Assembly (NCBI GenBank): GCA_945865815.1 | Contig: CAMBFR010000021.1 | Location: forward strand, 1 to 42,597 | From: Candidatus Sulfopaludibacter sp. SbA3 | Lineage (GTDB): Bacteria; Acidobacteriota; Terriglobia; 20CM-2-55-15 | DNA length: 42,597 nt | Reading direction: 5' to 3' | Position numbers and translations under genes: made by a program | Part shown: positions 1 through 8,782 of the stretch, one piece after another | Position numbering within the stretch: the first letter of the stretch is position 1 | How the letters are laid out: each line of letters begins with the position of its first letter | Notes under the pieces: model-generated | Seen by the model: only the letters and a program-made list of their open reading frames with translations | Told to the model about the DNA's origin: nothing | Databases searched by the model: none

Positions 1-45
1 TTTCGTGCACGCAAATGGGAATTCACCCGCCAGACCCGATTTTTT

Positions 46-978
46 TTAGTTGCTGGCGGGCTTCTTCTTGCTCGACTTGGTGACGTTCGGTTGCGGGACC
101 ACCGAGGATGTGGTGTACACCTCTAATGTCGTCGGATCGACGCTGAGTCCATGCGGACGCCCTTCCACTTTGATCACATCGATTAACTTTCCGTCTTTAT
201 CCAGCACGGTTACGGCGCCGGCGTTGACGTCGCTCACATAGATGTTGTCGTCGGCGGTGACGACCAGGTTGCCGCGGCCCGGCGCGTGATAGTTCGTAAG
301 AAATTTCCCGTCTTTATCAAATACGGCAACACGCTTGTTGTCGCTATCAGACACGATGACCCGGCCTCTGGAATCCACGGCCACGCCGTGCGGCAGTTGA
401 AGCTGCCCGGGGCCGTTGCCTTTGGTGCCGCCGAAGATTCTGACGAAGTTGCCGTCCTTGGTGAACTGCACCACGCGCGAGTTCACGTATCCGTCGGACA
501 CGAAGATGTCGCCGGCCGCATTGAATGCGAGGTTGTTTGGACGATTGAACATGTCGCGGGACGTGTTGTCGCCGGCCATGCCCTTTTTGCCCAGGACCAT
601 GACAACCTTTCCGTCCTTATCGAACTTATTAACCACGTGGTCGTTCGGATCGGTAGCCCAGATGGTTCCTTCGCGGTCGAACTGAATGCTGTGGGCCTGA
701 TTGAACAGCGGCTTCTCGCCCCACGCTTTCACGAACTTTCCGTCGGCCGTGAACTCGCGGAAATATGGCGCCACGCGCATCAGCACGACGACCCTTCCCT
801 TGCCGTCGGCGGCGATCGACGATGTCTCACCGCCCCACGGCATCTCCGGGGACAGTTGCGCCCACTTGGCGTTAATGTCATAAGCGTTGAACAGGCTGGC
901 CAGAGTGGACTGTTGAGCGAATGCGCCGGTTATTAGAGCGCCAGCCACCACCAGTGTCAGAAATGCATACTTCTTCAT
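46..978 (-). CDS. secreted NHL-repeat beta-propeller protein (copy 1)
   Basis: 310 aa. Residues 1-21 form a signal peptide ending in AFA-Q, so the product is exported. The mature part is a chain of NHL-type blades, each with an 'F/L-x-x-P-H-G/N' loop, a 'D-x-x-G-x-I/V-x-V-S/T-D' strand and a closing 'V-x-x-F-x-K-D-G-K' strand (four or five blades between residues about 90 and 290). This suggests a six-bladed propeller related to the lyase half of peptidylglycine amidating enzymes, but no catalytic role can be assigned. AGGAGG lies 8 nt before the ATG. The protein is clearly paralogous to its neighbour at 999-1928: both share NAKWAQL, FNQAHS, ATDPNDHVV and VEGRPHGL. The 20-bp gap to that gene implies one transcript. 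The lysine-rich tail (KKKPASN) is conserved in type between the copies. The family call is firm; the function is unknown. Confidence 0.85.
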   Translation of the reverse strand: MKKYAFLTLVVAGALITGAFAQQSTLASLFNAYDINAKWAQLSPEMPWGGETSSIAADGKGRVVVLMRVAPYFREFTADGKFVKAWGEKPLFNQAHSIQFDREGTIWATDPNDHVVNKFDKDGKVVMVLGKKGMAGDNTSRDMFNRPNNLAFNAAGDIFVSDGYVNSRVVQFTKDGNFVRIFGGTKGNGPGQLQLPHGVAVDSRGRVIVSDSDNKRVAVFDKDGKFLTNYHAPGRGNLVVTADDNIYVSDVNAGAVTVLDKDGKLIDVIKVEGRPHGLSVDPTTLEVYTTSSVVPQPNVTKSSKKKPASN

Positions 979-998
979 GACCCAATCCTCCTACGAGA

Positions 999-1928
999 TC
1001 AGTTTGTAGAAGCCTTCTTGAGGCTTGCTTTCGTCACATTTGGAACTTCGCCATTGGATGACGAAGTGTAGACATCGCCGGTGGTCGGATCGACACCGAG
1101 ACCGTGCGGACGGCCTTCAACCTTGATTACATCCACGAGCTGGTCGTTCTTGAAAACGGCAACGAGCCCGTTATTCACGTCGCTGGAATAGATCGTTCCG
1201 TCAGGAGTCACAATGGTTCCGCCGCGGCTCGGGCCGGGCAGGGATTTCAGGAATTTCCCATCCTTGTCGAAAATCGAGATGCGCTTGTTGTCGCTGTCGC
1301 CTACGATAATGCGGCCTTGCGCGTCAATGGCCACGCCATGAGGCAGCTGGATCTCGCCAGGGCGATTTCCCTTCTTGCCCCCGATGATCTTCACGAATTT
1401 CCCATCCTTATTGAACTGCACGATGCGCGAATTCACATAGCCATCCGATATATAGATGTCGCCATTCGGTGCAATCGCGACCGCGTTCGGGCGATTGAAT
1501 GCTTCACGCGAGGTGTCATCGCCGGTTACACCCTTTTTACCGAGCGTCATGACCAGTTTTCCGTCCGGAGTGAATTTGTGGACGACATGATCATTCGGGT
1601 CGGTCGCCCAAATGGCGCCATCGGGGCCAAAGTGGACGCTGTGCGCCTGATTGAACAAACCCGCCTCGCCCCACGCCCTCACGAACTTTCCATCTGTGGT
1701 AAACACGCGGAAATATGGCGCCGTTCGCACCATTACAATTACATTGCCCTTGCCGTCCGGAGTGACCCAGGTTGTGGTGCCTCCCCACGATTGCCCGGCA
1801 GGCAACTGAGCCCACTTGGCATTCACATCGTAACGGTCGAACATACTCGCCAGACTGGACTGCGCGAAAGCGCCGGTGACCGGGCCGACAGCGATCAGAA
1901 AAACACTCAACAGTACAAACTTTCTCAT
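999..1928 (-). CDS. secreted NHL-repeat beta-propeller protein (copy 2)
   Basis: 309 aa, with a signal peptide (cleavage near AFA-Q, residue 22) followed by NHL blades such as 'NAVAIAPNGDIYISDGYVN' and 'GVAIDAQGRIIVGDSDNKR'. An AGAGG-type ribosome binding site precedes the ATG. It lies upstream of copy 1 on the same strand, so the pair is a tandem duplication that has diverged moderately while keeping blade order and length. Such proteins are usually periplasmic or extracellular binding or scaffold proteins. No metal-binding catalytic triad of a peptidylamidoglycolate lyase can be assigned by eye. The substrate is unknown. Confidence 0.85.
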   Translation of the reverse strand: MRKFVLLSVFLIAVGPVTGAFAQSSLASMFDRYDVNAKWAQLPAGQSWGGTTTWVTPDGKGNVIVMVRTAPYFRVFTTDGKFVRAWGEAGLFNQAHSVHFGPDGAIWATDPNDHVVHKFTPDGKLVMTLGKKGVTGDDTSREAFNRPNAVAIAPNGDIYISDGYVNSRIVQFNKDGKFVKIIGGKKGNRPGEIQLPHGVAIDAQGRIIVGDSDNKRISIFDKDGKFLKSLPGPSRGGTIVTPDGTIYSSDVNNGLVAVFKNDQLVDVIKVEGRPHGLGVDPTTGDVYTSSSNGEVPNVTKASLKKASTN

Positions 1929-2137
1929 GATTCATCCCTCTTCTTGTTTTGTTTCGATCGAACCCAAATCTGAGAACTATCCGCCTAGACGGAGTGGAAT
2001 GACGGCGTCAAATTGACCGTTCCTGTAGTAATGCGAGGTTATCTTGCGCTGGCCAGTAGCAGGGATTCAAGTTTAAATTGCCGACCGGAATTTGTCGGAG
2101 CTACTGGATCTCGACGGTGCGCCCACAGACGGTCCAA

Positions 2138-3793
2138 TCAGTTCACCCGGCGGATTCGATTCAGCGGACCGGGCGCGACGGGAACATGCTCCTTGAAGTA
2201 CCTCTCCAGGAGGTCCACGTCGGTTCCAAATCCCACGGGATCGGTTCCCCGCCTGAGTACGGTGAAGTTGTCTCCGCCTGGGGCAATGAAATCGTTTACG
2301 GCAATCCGGTAGCGATCCCCAGGAACCACAACCGCGCCGTTGAGTCTTATGCCGGTGGGATCCACGCGTTGGCCGGGAGGTTTTGCCGCATCCCACGTGT
2401 AGGAAAATCCTGAGGACACCTGAAGCACCCTTGGGGTGGCTTCGTTGCCGCCGGCCCACTGCTGTTCCAGCAGATCGTGAATGTCGCTGCCGAGAACGGA
2501 CATCGTCAGGACACTGTTGCCGAACGGCTGTGTGGCAAAGATCTGCCCGTAGGTCACCTGGCCGCCGGCCGGCGTGATGGAAGCGCGGATGCCTCCGGGA
2601 TTCATGAATGCGATCTGCGCTTTTCCCACCGGGGCGTCGCGTGTGGCTTCCAGCATCGCATCGGCGATGATATCGCCGAGCGAAGACTCTCGGGCGGAAT
2701 TGCCGGCGTTACTAAGGATGGCCGTTGCGGAGCCAACAACGCGGTTCTCGAGCGGGCCGACGATGGCGGATACTCTTTCGATCAGCGCGGACTGGTCAAG
2801 GTCCTGCGGAATATCGTTCCGGACAATCGTGTTCACCGCGTTCATCGCAATGACGTCGCGGGTTCGAGGATCGAGTTTCAGATCGATCTCCGTCAGGACC
2901 CTGCCGAAAGACGATGCGCTGGTAACAAGTCTCCCATCGATCGTGCAGTTATACGAGGCATGGCTATGGCCCGACACCACGACATCCACGGCTTTGTCGA
3001 ACTGCCTGACGATATCGACGACCTCACCGGACATGCCCTTGCACTCGTTGTAGTCGCCTGTCTGAACGCCGCCTTCATGGATCAGAACAACAATCGCTTC
3101 CACTCCCTGCGCCTTCAGTTCCGGAATCAAGCGGTTCACGGTATCGGCTTCGTCCCGGAAGTCCAGGCCTACAACTCCGGCCTGGATCACCACGGCCGGA
3201 GTGCCCTTCAGCGTCATGCCGATGAATGCCACGGGAATCCCATTAAACGATCGGATCTGATATGGCGGGAAAAGAGTCTTCCCCGTCATCGTATCCACCA
3301 CGTTGGCGGCCAGGTATTTGAACTTCGCACCCTCGAATCGTTCACTGTTCCGGCAACCGTTGACGGGATGGCAGCCCCCATTCTGCATGCGCAGCAACTC
3401 ATCCTTGCCTTCATCGAATTCATGGTTTCCGACAGAGCTCAAATCGAGGCCCATCATGTTCAGGGCTTCAATCGTCGGTTCGTCCTTGAAGAGAGACGAC
3501 AGCAGCGGACTGGCCCCGATCAAGTCACCCGCGGCGACAGTAATATTGTTGGGGTTCTTTGCACGAAGGGTTCGAACCAGCGTCGCCAGGTACTCCACGC
3601 CGCCTGCGTTGACGGTCGTCGTCTTCGTGGAGTCGGAAGGATCAGTAATCCGGAGCGTGCCGGGCGGCTCGAGGTTCCCGTGAAGGTCGTTGATTGCCAG
3701 GATCTTCACCTCGACGGGCGCATTCTGCGCCGCCGATGCACATGCCCCCAGTCCCAATGCCAGCACCAGCACGAGCATCGAACGTCTGGTCAT
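2138..3793 (-). CDS. 5'-nucleotidase / 2',3'-cyclic-phosphodiesterase family metallophosphatase (UshA-like), exported
   Basis: 551 aa, the usual length of the UshA/CpdB family. An N-terminal hydrophobic segment ends in LGAC (Cys18), which fits a lipoprotein signal, so the protein is probably tethered in the periplasm or at the surface. The N-terminal calcineurin-like domain shows the dinuclear-metal motifs in order: NDLHG (Asp36, His38), AGDLIG, GNHEFDEG, an 'LIHEGG' histidine and VSGHSHASY. The C-terminal 5_nucleotid_C domain carries 'NPGGIRASI', 'PFGNSVLTMSVLGSDI' and 'GGDNFTVLRRG', which form the substrate-binding half. Expected activity is hydrolysis of extracellular nucleotides to nucleosides and phosphate. 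GGAGG lies 5 nt before the ATG. The gene sits downstream of the TonB-dependent receptor (106 bp, interrupted by the REP-like palindrome). Substrate preference cannot be read from sequence. Confidence 0.9.
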   Translation of the reverse strand: MTRRSMLVLVLALGLGACASAAQNAPVEVKILAINDLHGNLEPPGTLRITDPSDSTKTTTVNAGGVEYLATLVRTLRAKNPNNITVAAGDLIGASPLLSSLFKDEPTIEALNMMGLDLSSVGNHEFDEGKDELLRMQNGGCHPVNGCRNSERFEGAKFKYLAANVVDTMTGKTLFPPYQIRSFNGIPVAFIGMTLKGTPAVVIQAGVVGLDFRDEADTVNRLIPELKAQGVEAIVVLIHEGGVQTGDYNECKGMSGEVVDIVRQFDKAVDVVVSGHSHASYNCTIDGRLVTSASSFGRVLTEIDLKLDPRTRDVIAMNAVNTIVRNDIPQDLDQSALIERVSAIVGPLENRVVGSATAILSNAGNSARESSLGDIIADAMLEATRDAPVGKAQIAFMNPGGIRASITPAGGQVTYGQIFATQPFGNSVLTMSVLGSDIHDLLEQQWAGGNEATPRVLQVSSGFSYTWDAAKPPGQRVDPTGIRLNGAVVVPGDRYRIAVNDFIAPGGDNFTVLRRGTDPVGFGTDVDLLERYFKEHVPVAPGPLNRIRRVN

Positions 3794-3830
3794 TCAAGCC
3801 TCCAGGGGTAAATCTGAATTCCGGGTACAT

Positions 3831-3894
3831 GAATTCTGGGGACAGATTCCGAATTTCTAGTAGTGCAGAAATTCGGAGTCTGTCCCCAGAATTC
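3831..3894. repeat. REP-like palindrome, 28-bp arms with 8-nt loop
   Basis: Arm 1 (3831-3858) and arm 2 (3867-3894) are inverted copies with a single mismatch, which would be a G-U pair in RNA. The loop AGTAGTGC contains GTAG. The core reads GGGGACAGA-TTCCGAATT. It lies between the stop of the TonB receptor and the start of the nucleotidase gene, so it would form a strong hairpin in a shared mRNA. Short 'GGGGACAG...CCGAATT' palindromes of this kind resemble repeats mobilised by REP-associated tyrosine transposases, but no such transposase is in the window. A related half-copy is cut by the right edge (42565-42597). Confidence 0.75.
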
Positions 3895-3899
3895 TCCAC

Positions 3900-6800
3900 T
3901 CAGAAGGAGTACTTCAACCCGAGCTGCACCAGCCTGGGGTCTCCGGCGGACAGTATCTTGCCGAAGTTCTGGTTATTCAGACTCATTGTTGGATTGCCCG
4001 GGTTCACATGGTTCGGCAGGTTGAAGGCCTCCGCGCGCAGTTGGATCGTTTGACCCTCTCGAATCTGGAACGTTCGCGTAAGACCCATGTCGATCCGGAT
4101 AGTCCCTGGACCCTGGACACTCAGCCTGCCGGCGTTTCCGTATGTTCCCGCCGCAGGCGCCATGTATGCCGCCGGATTGAACCAGACATCCTTACTCTTG
4201 TTGGCATGGTAGACATCGCCGAGCACCTGATTCGGCCGCTGATCCTGCTGGCCCGTCAGAGCGCTATCGACGCCGGTAACAGGCGTCAGATAGGCGCCGG
4301 TTGACAGCCTGAGGATGCCCGACACCTGCCAGCCACCCAACAAGGCCCGCAACACCGGATTGGACGAAAACGATGGCGTCGCCCACACCGATGACGCATT
4401 GAACGACTGACGGATGTCGGAGCCGCAACCGGCACGATCCCGTCCGCGATCGCCGGGCACCATGTAGCTTCGGCCCGCAGGACCTCCGACGAAAGCGTCA
4501 AAATAATCCGCAATACAGTGCGACCATGTGTAATTCGCCTGCAGCGTCATTCCACCGCTCCGCCGGCGTTGTACCGAAATATGTCCCGCGTTGTACGTGG
4601 ACGTCCCATCATCCTTCAACTGATCGATCTTCCCGTAGTACTGTCCCTCCGCCGGATTCTCGAGATACAGGACGCGCCGTTGCGGGAGGTTCCCCAGCGT
4701 GGCGCCCGGCCTGTAGACGCCGGGATTCGGCTGATCCGACGTGGTCATGTGGATCACGTTGTTTCCGACGTAGTTTACCGAAACCATCCAGTCAGTCCCG
4801 ATCCCGCGTTGCACGCTCAGGTTCCACTGATTGCTGTAGACATGCTTCGGGTGCAGCGGATAAGTCAGAAACTGCCCCTGGAGCGGGAACGGCGTATCAG
4901 CGGTGGGCGCAAATGGGAAGGGATTGCCTCCCGGATAGTTTTCCCAGGGATTCCCAAAATTTGTGGTGGTGAGATTGATCGTCGTGCCGTACGGCGCGCT
5001 TTGCGAGAACCCCCAGGGCAGCCATAGATTGGGCTGGTCGAAAAAGATCCCGTACGCCGCGCGGATCGTCATCTGACCGCGCCCCGTCGGATCCCACGCC
5101 AGGCCCACTCGCGGGGCAAAGTCGAGCAAGCGGTCGAAACCCATGCCGTCCAGCGGAATTCCAGGGTCGCCGGGAAACAGCATGCCGGCCGGCGCTCGCT
5201 TGTACACCGTGCTGCGCACACCCTTCGCGAACGCTTCCGGATCAAAATGCGTCACCTGGCGCCGTTTGCTGTAGATCGGGAAATACGGCTCCCATCGAAC
5301 GCCCGCATTGACCACGAGCGACGGAGCGGCCTTCCAGGAATCCTGAATGTAGGCGCCGGTGTAATTCGAGCGGTTGTAATTCACCCGGGCGTTGCCCTGC
5401 GCGAACGACGCGGATTTTCCAAGCAGGAAGTCGGCCAACCCGTGGCCCGTGATCTGTCCGGTAAAACCGAACGTGCCGGTGGCGCCCATCATCGAGAGGC
5501 TGTTGAACTGCTGATGGACGAATTCTCCTCCGAACCCGATCTGGTGCAGTCCGCGCACGATGCTCATGTCGTCTGCAAACTGGAAGGACGTGGTGTTGTA
5601 CTTGCCGGGAAGCGTCGGCGTTCCGCCGATGCTGAATCCATTGCTGACGCTGACCAGCATCAGTTTCGGTATCGGGACGTATACGTTCACGCCCAGATCC
5701 TGCCAATCGAACGTCTCGACATTGGCTTTCTCGATCTTCGTGCGATTCAAGGTCGCACGGAAACTGTTTGTGCCCGACCCCACCAAAGAGGTGTGGCCCA
5801 GCACCACCGAATGCACCCGATTGACCTGCTGCCCGTTACTGAGCGACAGGGGATTGGTTCCGTCGTAGTCCGTGGGCTGGTCATAGCGAGCGACCCAATA
5901 CCGGACGTAGAGAGACTGCCGCTCGCTCAACTGGTGGTCGACCCTGCCGAGAATCAGATGTTCATCACTGATGGCTCTGCGTCCGAACCGGACTTCGCCG
6001 CACGGATCCGTCGTCGTGGGCAGGCGTTTCACCAGCGCCAGCGAAGGCGCAGCGAACAGCCGCGGGTCGATCCGGTTGCCGGAAAATCCCTGAGAGGCCG
6101 CCAGATTGATTGCGCTGGTTCGGCAGGCCGTGGATGCAACCGTCGTGAAATCGCCGGCCAGCATCTGGGCTGTTGGCACGAACCCGAGGGACGTTGTGGG
6201 CGCGGAGCGCTGAGTCGTCCCTTGATAGCCGAAGAAGAAGAACGTCTTGTTCCGCACAATCGGTCCGCCAAGCACGCCGCCGAACTGGTTGCGCTTCAGC
6301 TCGTCCCGGCGCAAGGCGCGAGAGTTGCGGGCATTGAGGACTCCGTTTCGAACGAACTCGAAAAGGCCTCCATGCCAGTCGTTCGTGCCGGATTTCGTAA
6401 CCAGATTGACCTGGCCGCCCGAGTGGTGCCCGTTCTGCGCCGACAGCCCGCTGGTTTCAACCTTGAACTCCGCCAGCGCGTCCGGGAATGGAAGCGGCAG
6501 GTTCAGGTTGTTGAAGGGATCGTTGTGAGTGCCGCCATCGAGCACGTAGTTGGTTCCGATCGGAAGTCCGCCGCCGATGGAAAAAACAACGGTGGGGTAA
6601 TTGCGCGCGCCACCGGTCTCCAGGTTCTGGTTCGAGGAGGTCTGAGGATTCGCCATTCCGGCGAGGAAGACAAGTTCGGTAACCTGGCGGCCATTGAGCG
6701 GCAGCTCCAGCACGCGCTGGTTGTCCATGACCTGGCCGATGCCCACGCTTCGCGTTTCAACCATCGCGGCATCGGCAACCACTTCAACCTGGTCGGATAC

Positions 6801-7145
6801 CTGTCCGATCTCGAGCGTCACATTGATCGTCGGATTCGAGCTCACCTGCAGGACAATGCCGGTCTGGACGTATGTCCGAAATCCAGGCAGCGAGGCCTCC
6901 AGCATGTATGGTCCGATAGCAAGGTTCGTCAGTATGAATGATCCGGTTTCGTCACTGACCACCGTGCGTGCCGCGCCCGTCGCAGTCTGCGTCGACTTGA
7001 TTTCAACCCCTGGCAATACCGCGCCGGTCTGATCCCGGACTGCGCCGTTAATCTGGGCGGTGGACCCGGTTTGCGCAGCCGCAATGCTGCAGCCAAGGGC
7101 AAGAAAGAACAGCACCGACAGAACGTTCGTCGACAATCGCCTCAT
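3900..7145 (-). CDS. TonB-dependent receptor with N-terminal carboxypeptidase-regulatory-like domain (Oar-like)
   Basis: 1081 aa. A signal peptide (residues 1-24, ending SIAAA-Q) is followed by a carboxypeptidase-regulatory-like beta-sandwich (about 30-115, 'INGAVRDQTGAVLPGVEI... DETGSFILTNLAIGPYMLEA'), a plug domain (about 125-250, 'LPLNGRQVTELVFLAG', 'YVLDGGTHNDPFNN', 'GQVNLVTKSGTNDWHGG') and a long beta-barrel ending in the outer-membrane signature 'LGLKYSF' with terminal Phe. AAGGAG precedes the ATG. It lies 17 bp after the small secreted protein at 7163 and is probably co-transcribed with it. Receptors of this architecture are expanded in Acidobacteriota and are thought to import or bind large extracellular substrates. 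No ligand can be assigned; the nearby nucleotidase is only a hint. Confidence 0.92.
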   Translation of the reverse strand: MRRLSTNVLSVLFFLALGCSIAAAQTGSTAQINGAVRDQTGAVLPGVEIKSTQTATGAARTVVSDETGSFILTNLAIGPYMLEASLPGFRTYVQTGIVLQVSSNPTINVTLEIGQVSDQVEVVADAAMVETRSVGIGQVMDNQRVLELPLNGRQVTELVFLAGMANPQTSSNQNLETGGARNYPTVVFSIGGGLPIGTNYVLDGGTHNDPFNNLNLPLPFPDALAEFKVETSGLSAQNGHHSGGQVNLVTKSGTNDWHGGLFEFVRNGVLNARNSRALRRDELKRNQFGGVLGGPIVRNKTFFFFGYQGTTQRSAPTTSLGFVPTAQMLAGDFTTVASTACRTSAINLAASQGFSGNRIDPRLFAAPSLALVKRLPTTTDPCGEVRFGRRAISDEHLILGRVDHQLSERQSLYVRYWVARYDQPTDYDGTNPLSLSNGQQVNRVHSVVLGHTSLVGSGTNSFRATLNRTKIEKANVETFDWQDLGVNVYVPIPKLMLVSVSNGFSIGGTPTLPGKYNTTSFQFADDMSIVRGLHQIGFGGEFVHQQFNSLSMMGATGTFGFTGQITGHGLADFLLGKSASFAQGNARVNYNRSNYTGAYIQDSWKAAPSLVVNAGVRWEPYFPIYSKRRQVTHFDPEAFAKGVRSTVYKRAPAGMLFPGDPGIPLDGMGFDRLLDFAPRVGLAWDPTGRGQMTIRAAYGIFFDQPNLWLPWGFSQSAPYGTTINLTTTNFGNPWENYPGGNPFPFAPTADTPFPLQGQFLTYPLHPKHVYSNQWNLSVQRGIGTDWMVSVNYVGNNVIHMTTSDQPNPGVYRPGATLGNLPQRRVLYLENPAEGQYYGKIDQLKDDGTSTYNAGHISVQRRRSGGMTLQANYTWSHCIADYFDAFVGGPAGRSYMVPGDRGRDRAGCGSDIRQSFNASSVWATPSFSSNPVLRALLGGWQVSGILRLSTGAYLTPVTGVDSALTGQQDQRPNQVLGDVYHANKSKDVWFNPAAYMAPAAGTYGNAGRLSVQGPGTIRIDMGLTRTFQIREGQTIQLRAEAFNLPNHVNPGNPTMSLNNQNFGKILSAGDPRLVQLGLKYSF

Positions 7146-7162
7146 TTTATTCTCCTTATTCC

Positions 7163-7807
7163 TTAGCGGTCCGAGCGGGGGGGAGCCGGAAAACCATTCG
7201 TGTAGACCGACCGGTATCGAATGCCCTTTCCTTCCGCGTCGATGATTCTCAACGTCTGCTGGAAAAGTAACGGCTCGGGCGTACGCGGGGGCACCGTTCC
7301 ATTGAGGATGTAAAGCCGGTTTTCGTGCATCAATATTGTCGCCAGCGTACGAGATCCGTCGGGATTGATAAAGTGCACCTCCTGCCCTTCAATCAAATCC
7401 ACATTGGTGTACACCACATGCGTCACCTTGGCGGCTCGTTCCATCAGGCTCCACGCCGCATAGAACGGCGCGCTTCGCACTTCGAGATACGCGCGGTCCA
7501 TGCATTGATCGCCCTCGCCGGCCCCTGCCCTGCAGGCCTTGAGCTTCTCGGCGTGCTTGGGCCCGACGCTCGTGAAATCGATCACGGTGACCGAATAGCG
7601 CGACCCTCCATCTTCGACGCTGTAGACGCGTCCCGGCACGGTGATCCCATACTCCGATTCGTACGTGATCTCGGTTATCGTGGGTTGCTTGGGAAAATTC
7701 ACCGCGAACAAATCGCCGCGGCTGACGTATTCGGCCCATTCCTGAGCGAAGACGGGCGCCGAAACGGACAAGATCAACGCTGCGGCAACTAATGAAATCC
7801 GACGCAT
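7163..7807 (-). CDS. secreted protein of unknown function
   Basis: 214 aa with a clear signal peptide (MRRISLVAAALILSVSAPVFA-Q). The mature part is beta-rich ('FAVNFPKQPTITEITY', 'YSVTVIDFTSV', 'RTLATILMHENRLYILNGTV') and has two cysteines about a dozen residues apart that could form a disulfide. The ending ('LFQQTLRIIDAEGKGIRYRSVYTNGF') resembles small exported proteins in which a post-signal 'F-x-V-x-F-P' segment precedes a single compact domain. I do not recognise the family with certainty. GGGAGG precedes the ATG. It lies between the DUF6152 gene (32 bp away) and the TonB receptor (17 bp away), so it most likely works with them at the cell envelope. Confidence 0.75.
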   Translation of the reverse strand: MRRISLVAAALILSVSAPVFAQEWAEYVSRGDLFAVNFPKQPTITEITYESEYGITVPGRVYSVEDGGSRYSVTVIDFTSVGPKHAEKLKACRAGAGEGDQCMDRAYLEVRSAPFYAAWSLMERAAKVTHVVYTNVDLIEGQEVHFINPDGSRTLATILMHENRLYILNGTVPPRTPEPLLFQQTLRIIDAEGKGIRYRSVYTNGFPAPPRSDR

Positions 7808-7839
7808 AAATACCTCCCGACCTTAAGCACGGTTTGGGT

Positions 7840-8235
7840 CTACCACTGCAACTCGACTCCATGACCTCGCGCCTGATCGCCATGGAGCGGCGTCACGAAC
7901 CCGAGCAGACAGCCGTTGCCCCCATCTTTCAGCAGATGGCAACGCACTTTGACCGGGTCGCCCTGCTTGTACGTTTCGCGCGTGATTCCCTTGTTTTTAA
8001 GGGCAATGACGCCGACGGCCTCCATCGACCATGTTGACGTCTGACCCTTGTCGTCCTTGACCTCGACATAAAGGAAGGAGTGCGGGTTGACCAGATGCAG
8101 TTCCTTGACCGTGCCTTCTATGGTTGTCCATTTCGCAATGTCGTAGTTGCCATGGGAGTGGTGCGCTAACACCGGGAATGCGAGGAAAACCGCACAAACA
8201 GCGATGGCCACAAGACTCGAACATTTAAACGCCAT
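7840..8235 (-). CDS. DUF6152-type small secreted protein
   Basis: 131 aa from the ATG at 8235. That start is chosen because GGAGG sits 6 nt upstream, whereas the in-frame ATG two codons earlier touches the GGAGG itself. The signal peptide ends at VLA-HHSHGNYD. The features 'HHSHGNYDIAKWTTIEGTVKELHLVNPHSFLYVEV' and 'GDPVKVRCHLLKDGGNGCLLGFVTPLHGD' are those of DUF6152: an HHS motif at the mature N-terminus, a 'G-x-V-x-x-x-x-x-x-N-P-H' strand and a late Cys pair. The histidine-rich mature N-terminus suggests metal binding, but no function is established. It is the first gene of the minus-strand run that continues through the TonB receptor. Confidence 0.75.
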   Translation of the reverse strand: MAFKCSSLVAIAVCAVFLAFPVLAHHSHGNYDIAKWTTIEGTVKELHLVNPHSFLYVEVKDDKGQTSTWSMEAVGVIALKNKGITRETYKQGDPVKVRCHLLKDGGNGCLLGFVTPLHGDQARGHGVELQW

Positions 8236-8326
8236 ACTCATCCTCCATCAGATGTTGATTTGTGATTGAATGACGGGCGCGATTATATCCAAAGCAACCT
8301 GCCGTGCCGAATGGAAAAGGACGCTG

Positions 8327-8626
8327 ATGACAGTTATGTGGATTAGCAGAATCCGTGACCACAAGTGGCTGGCCGTGCGCGCGATTCTTGTCGGCTGGGC
8401 CGCATTGTTCGCTCTTTGGATTGCTGCAAGCAGCCTGATCTATTTTGACGACTGGCTCTTCGTCACGGGCCTTGCGGACATTCGCTCATTCTGGCCGGAT
8501 CCGCGGCGTCCCCTGTTTCATTTCCTAATCGGATGTGGCGTCAACGCGGCGGCGGGGTGGATAGTCGGGCGCCTTTATCGCGAATACCGGACTTTGATGG
8601 TGCCGCTTTTCTTCGCTTCGCAATGA
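8327..8626 (+). CDS. small membrane protein, unknown
   Basis: About 99 aa from the ATG at 8327, preferred because AAAAGG lies 6 nt upstream; an in-frame ATG at 8270 would add 19 residues. Two hydrophobic segments are visible, 'AILVGWAALFALWIAASSLIYF' and 'FHFLIGCGVNAAAGWIVG', joined by an acidic/aromatic loop and followed by a basic tail (RLYREYR), which fits a two-helix inner-membrane protein. No family is recognised. It begins the short plus-strand block (8327-10723) that interrupts a long minus-strand run. It is divergent from the DUF6152 gene. Confidence 0.6.
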   Translation: MTVMWISRIRDHKWLAVRAILVGWAALFALWIAASSLIYFDDWLFVTGLADIRSFWPDPRRPLFHFLIGCGVNAAAGWIVGRLYREYRTLMVPLFFASQ

Positions 8627-8754
8627 AACCCGCAACGGACCGACATCCATGTCGATGCTGGCGCTGTCGAGCGCGGCGAGATACGGCATCCGGTCTTCAA
8701 TCGAACTCACACCTGCGTAACTCCAATTAACTACCTCCTGCGTAGAAAACCAGG

Positions 8755-8778
8755 CATAATCTCCGCATGACTTGCGGA
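8755..8778 (+). promoter_or_regulatory. candidate fic promoter -10 and operator-like palindrome
   Basis: CATAAT at 8755-8760 is a good -10 match. It is followed by the inverted repeat TCCGCA-(tgact)-TGCGGA at 8762-8778, which ends 4 nt before the fic ATG and overlaps the expected transcription start. No convincing -35 is visible at 16-18 bp. The position fits repression by a DNA-binding domain, and the Fic protein itself has a winged-helix-like C-terminus. This is inference from position only. Confidence 0.3.
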
Positions 8779-8782
8779 TATT

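Noticed and set aside
26-60. Terminator hairpin at the 3' end of the first NHL gene
   Set aside because: CCCGCCAG/CTGGCGGG can pair, but the stop codon and the T run lie inside the loop rather than after the stem, so it does not fit an intrinsic terminator for that gene.
3642-3899. Short frame over the nucleotidase start and the palindrome
   Set aside because: It reads through the REP-like palindrome and into the nucleotidase gene in another frame; a shadow created by the repeat.
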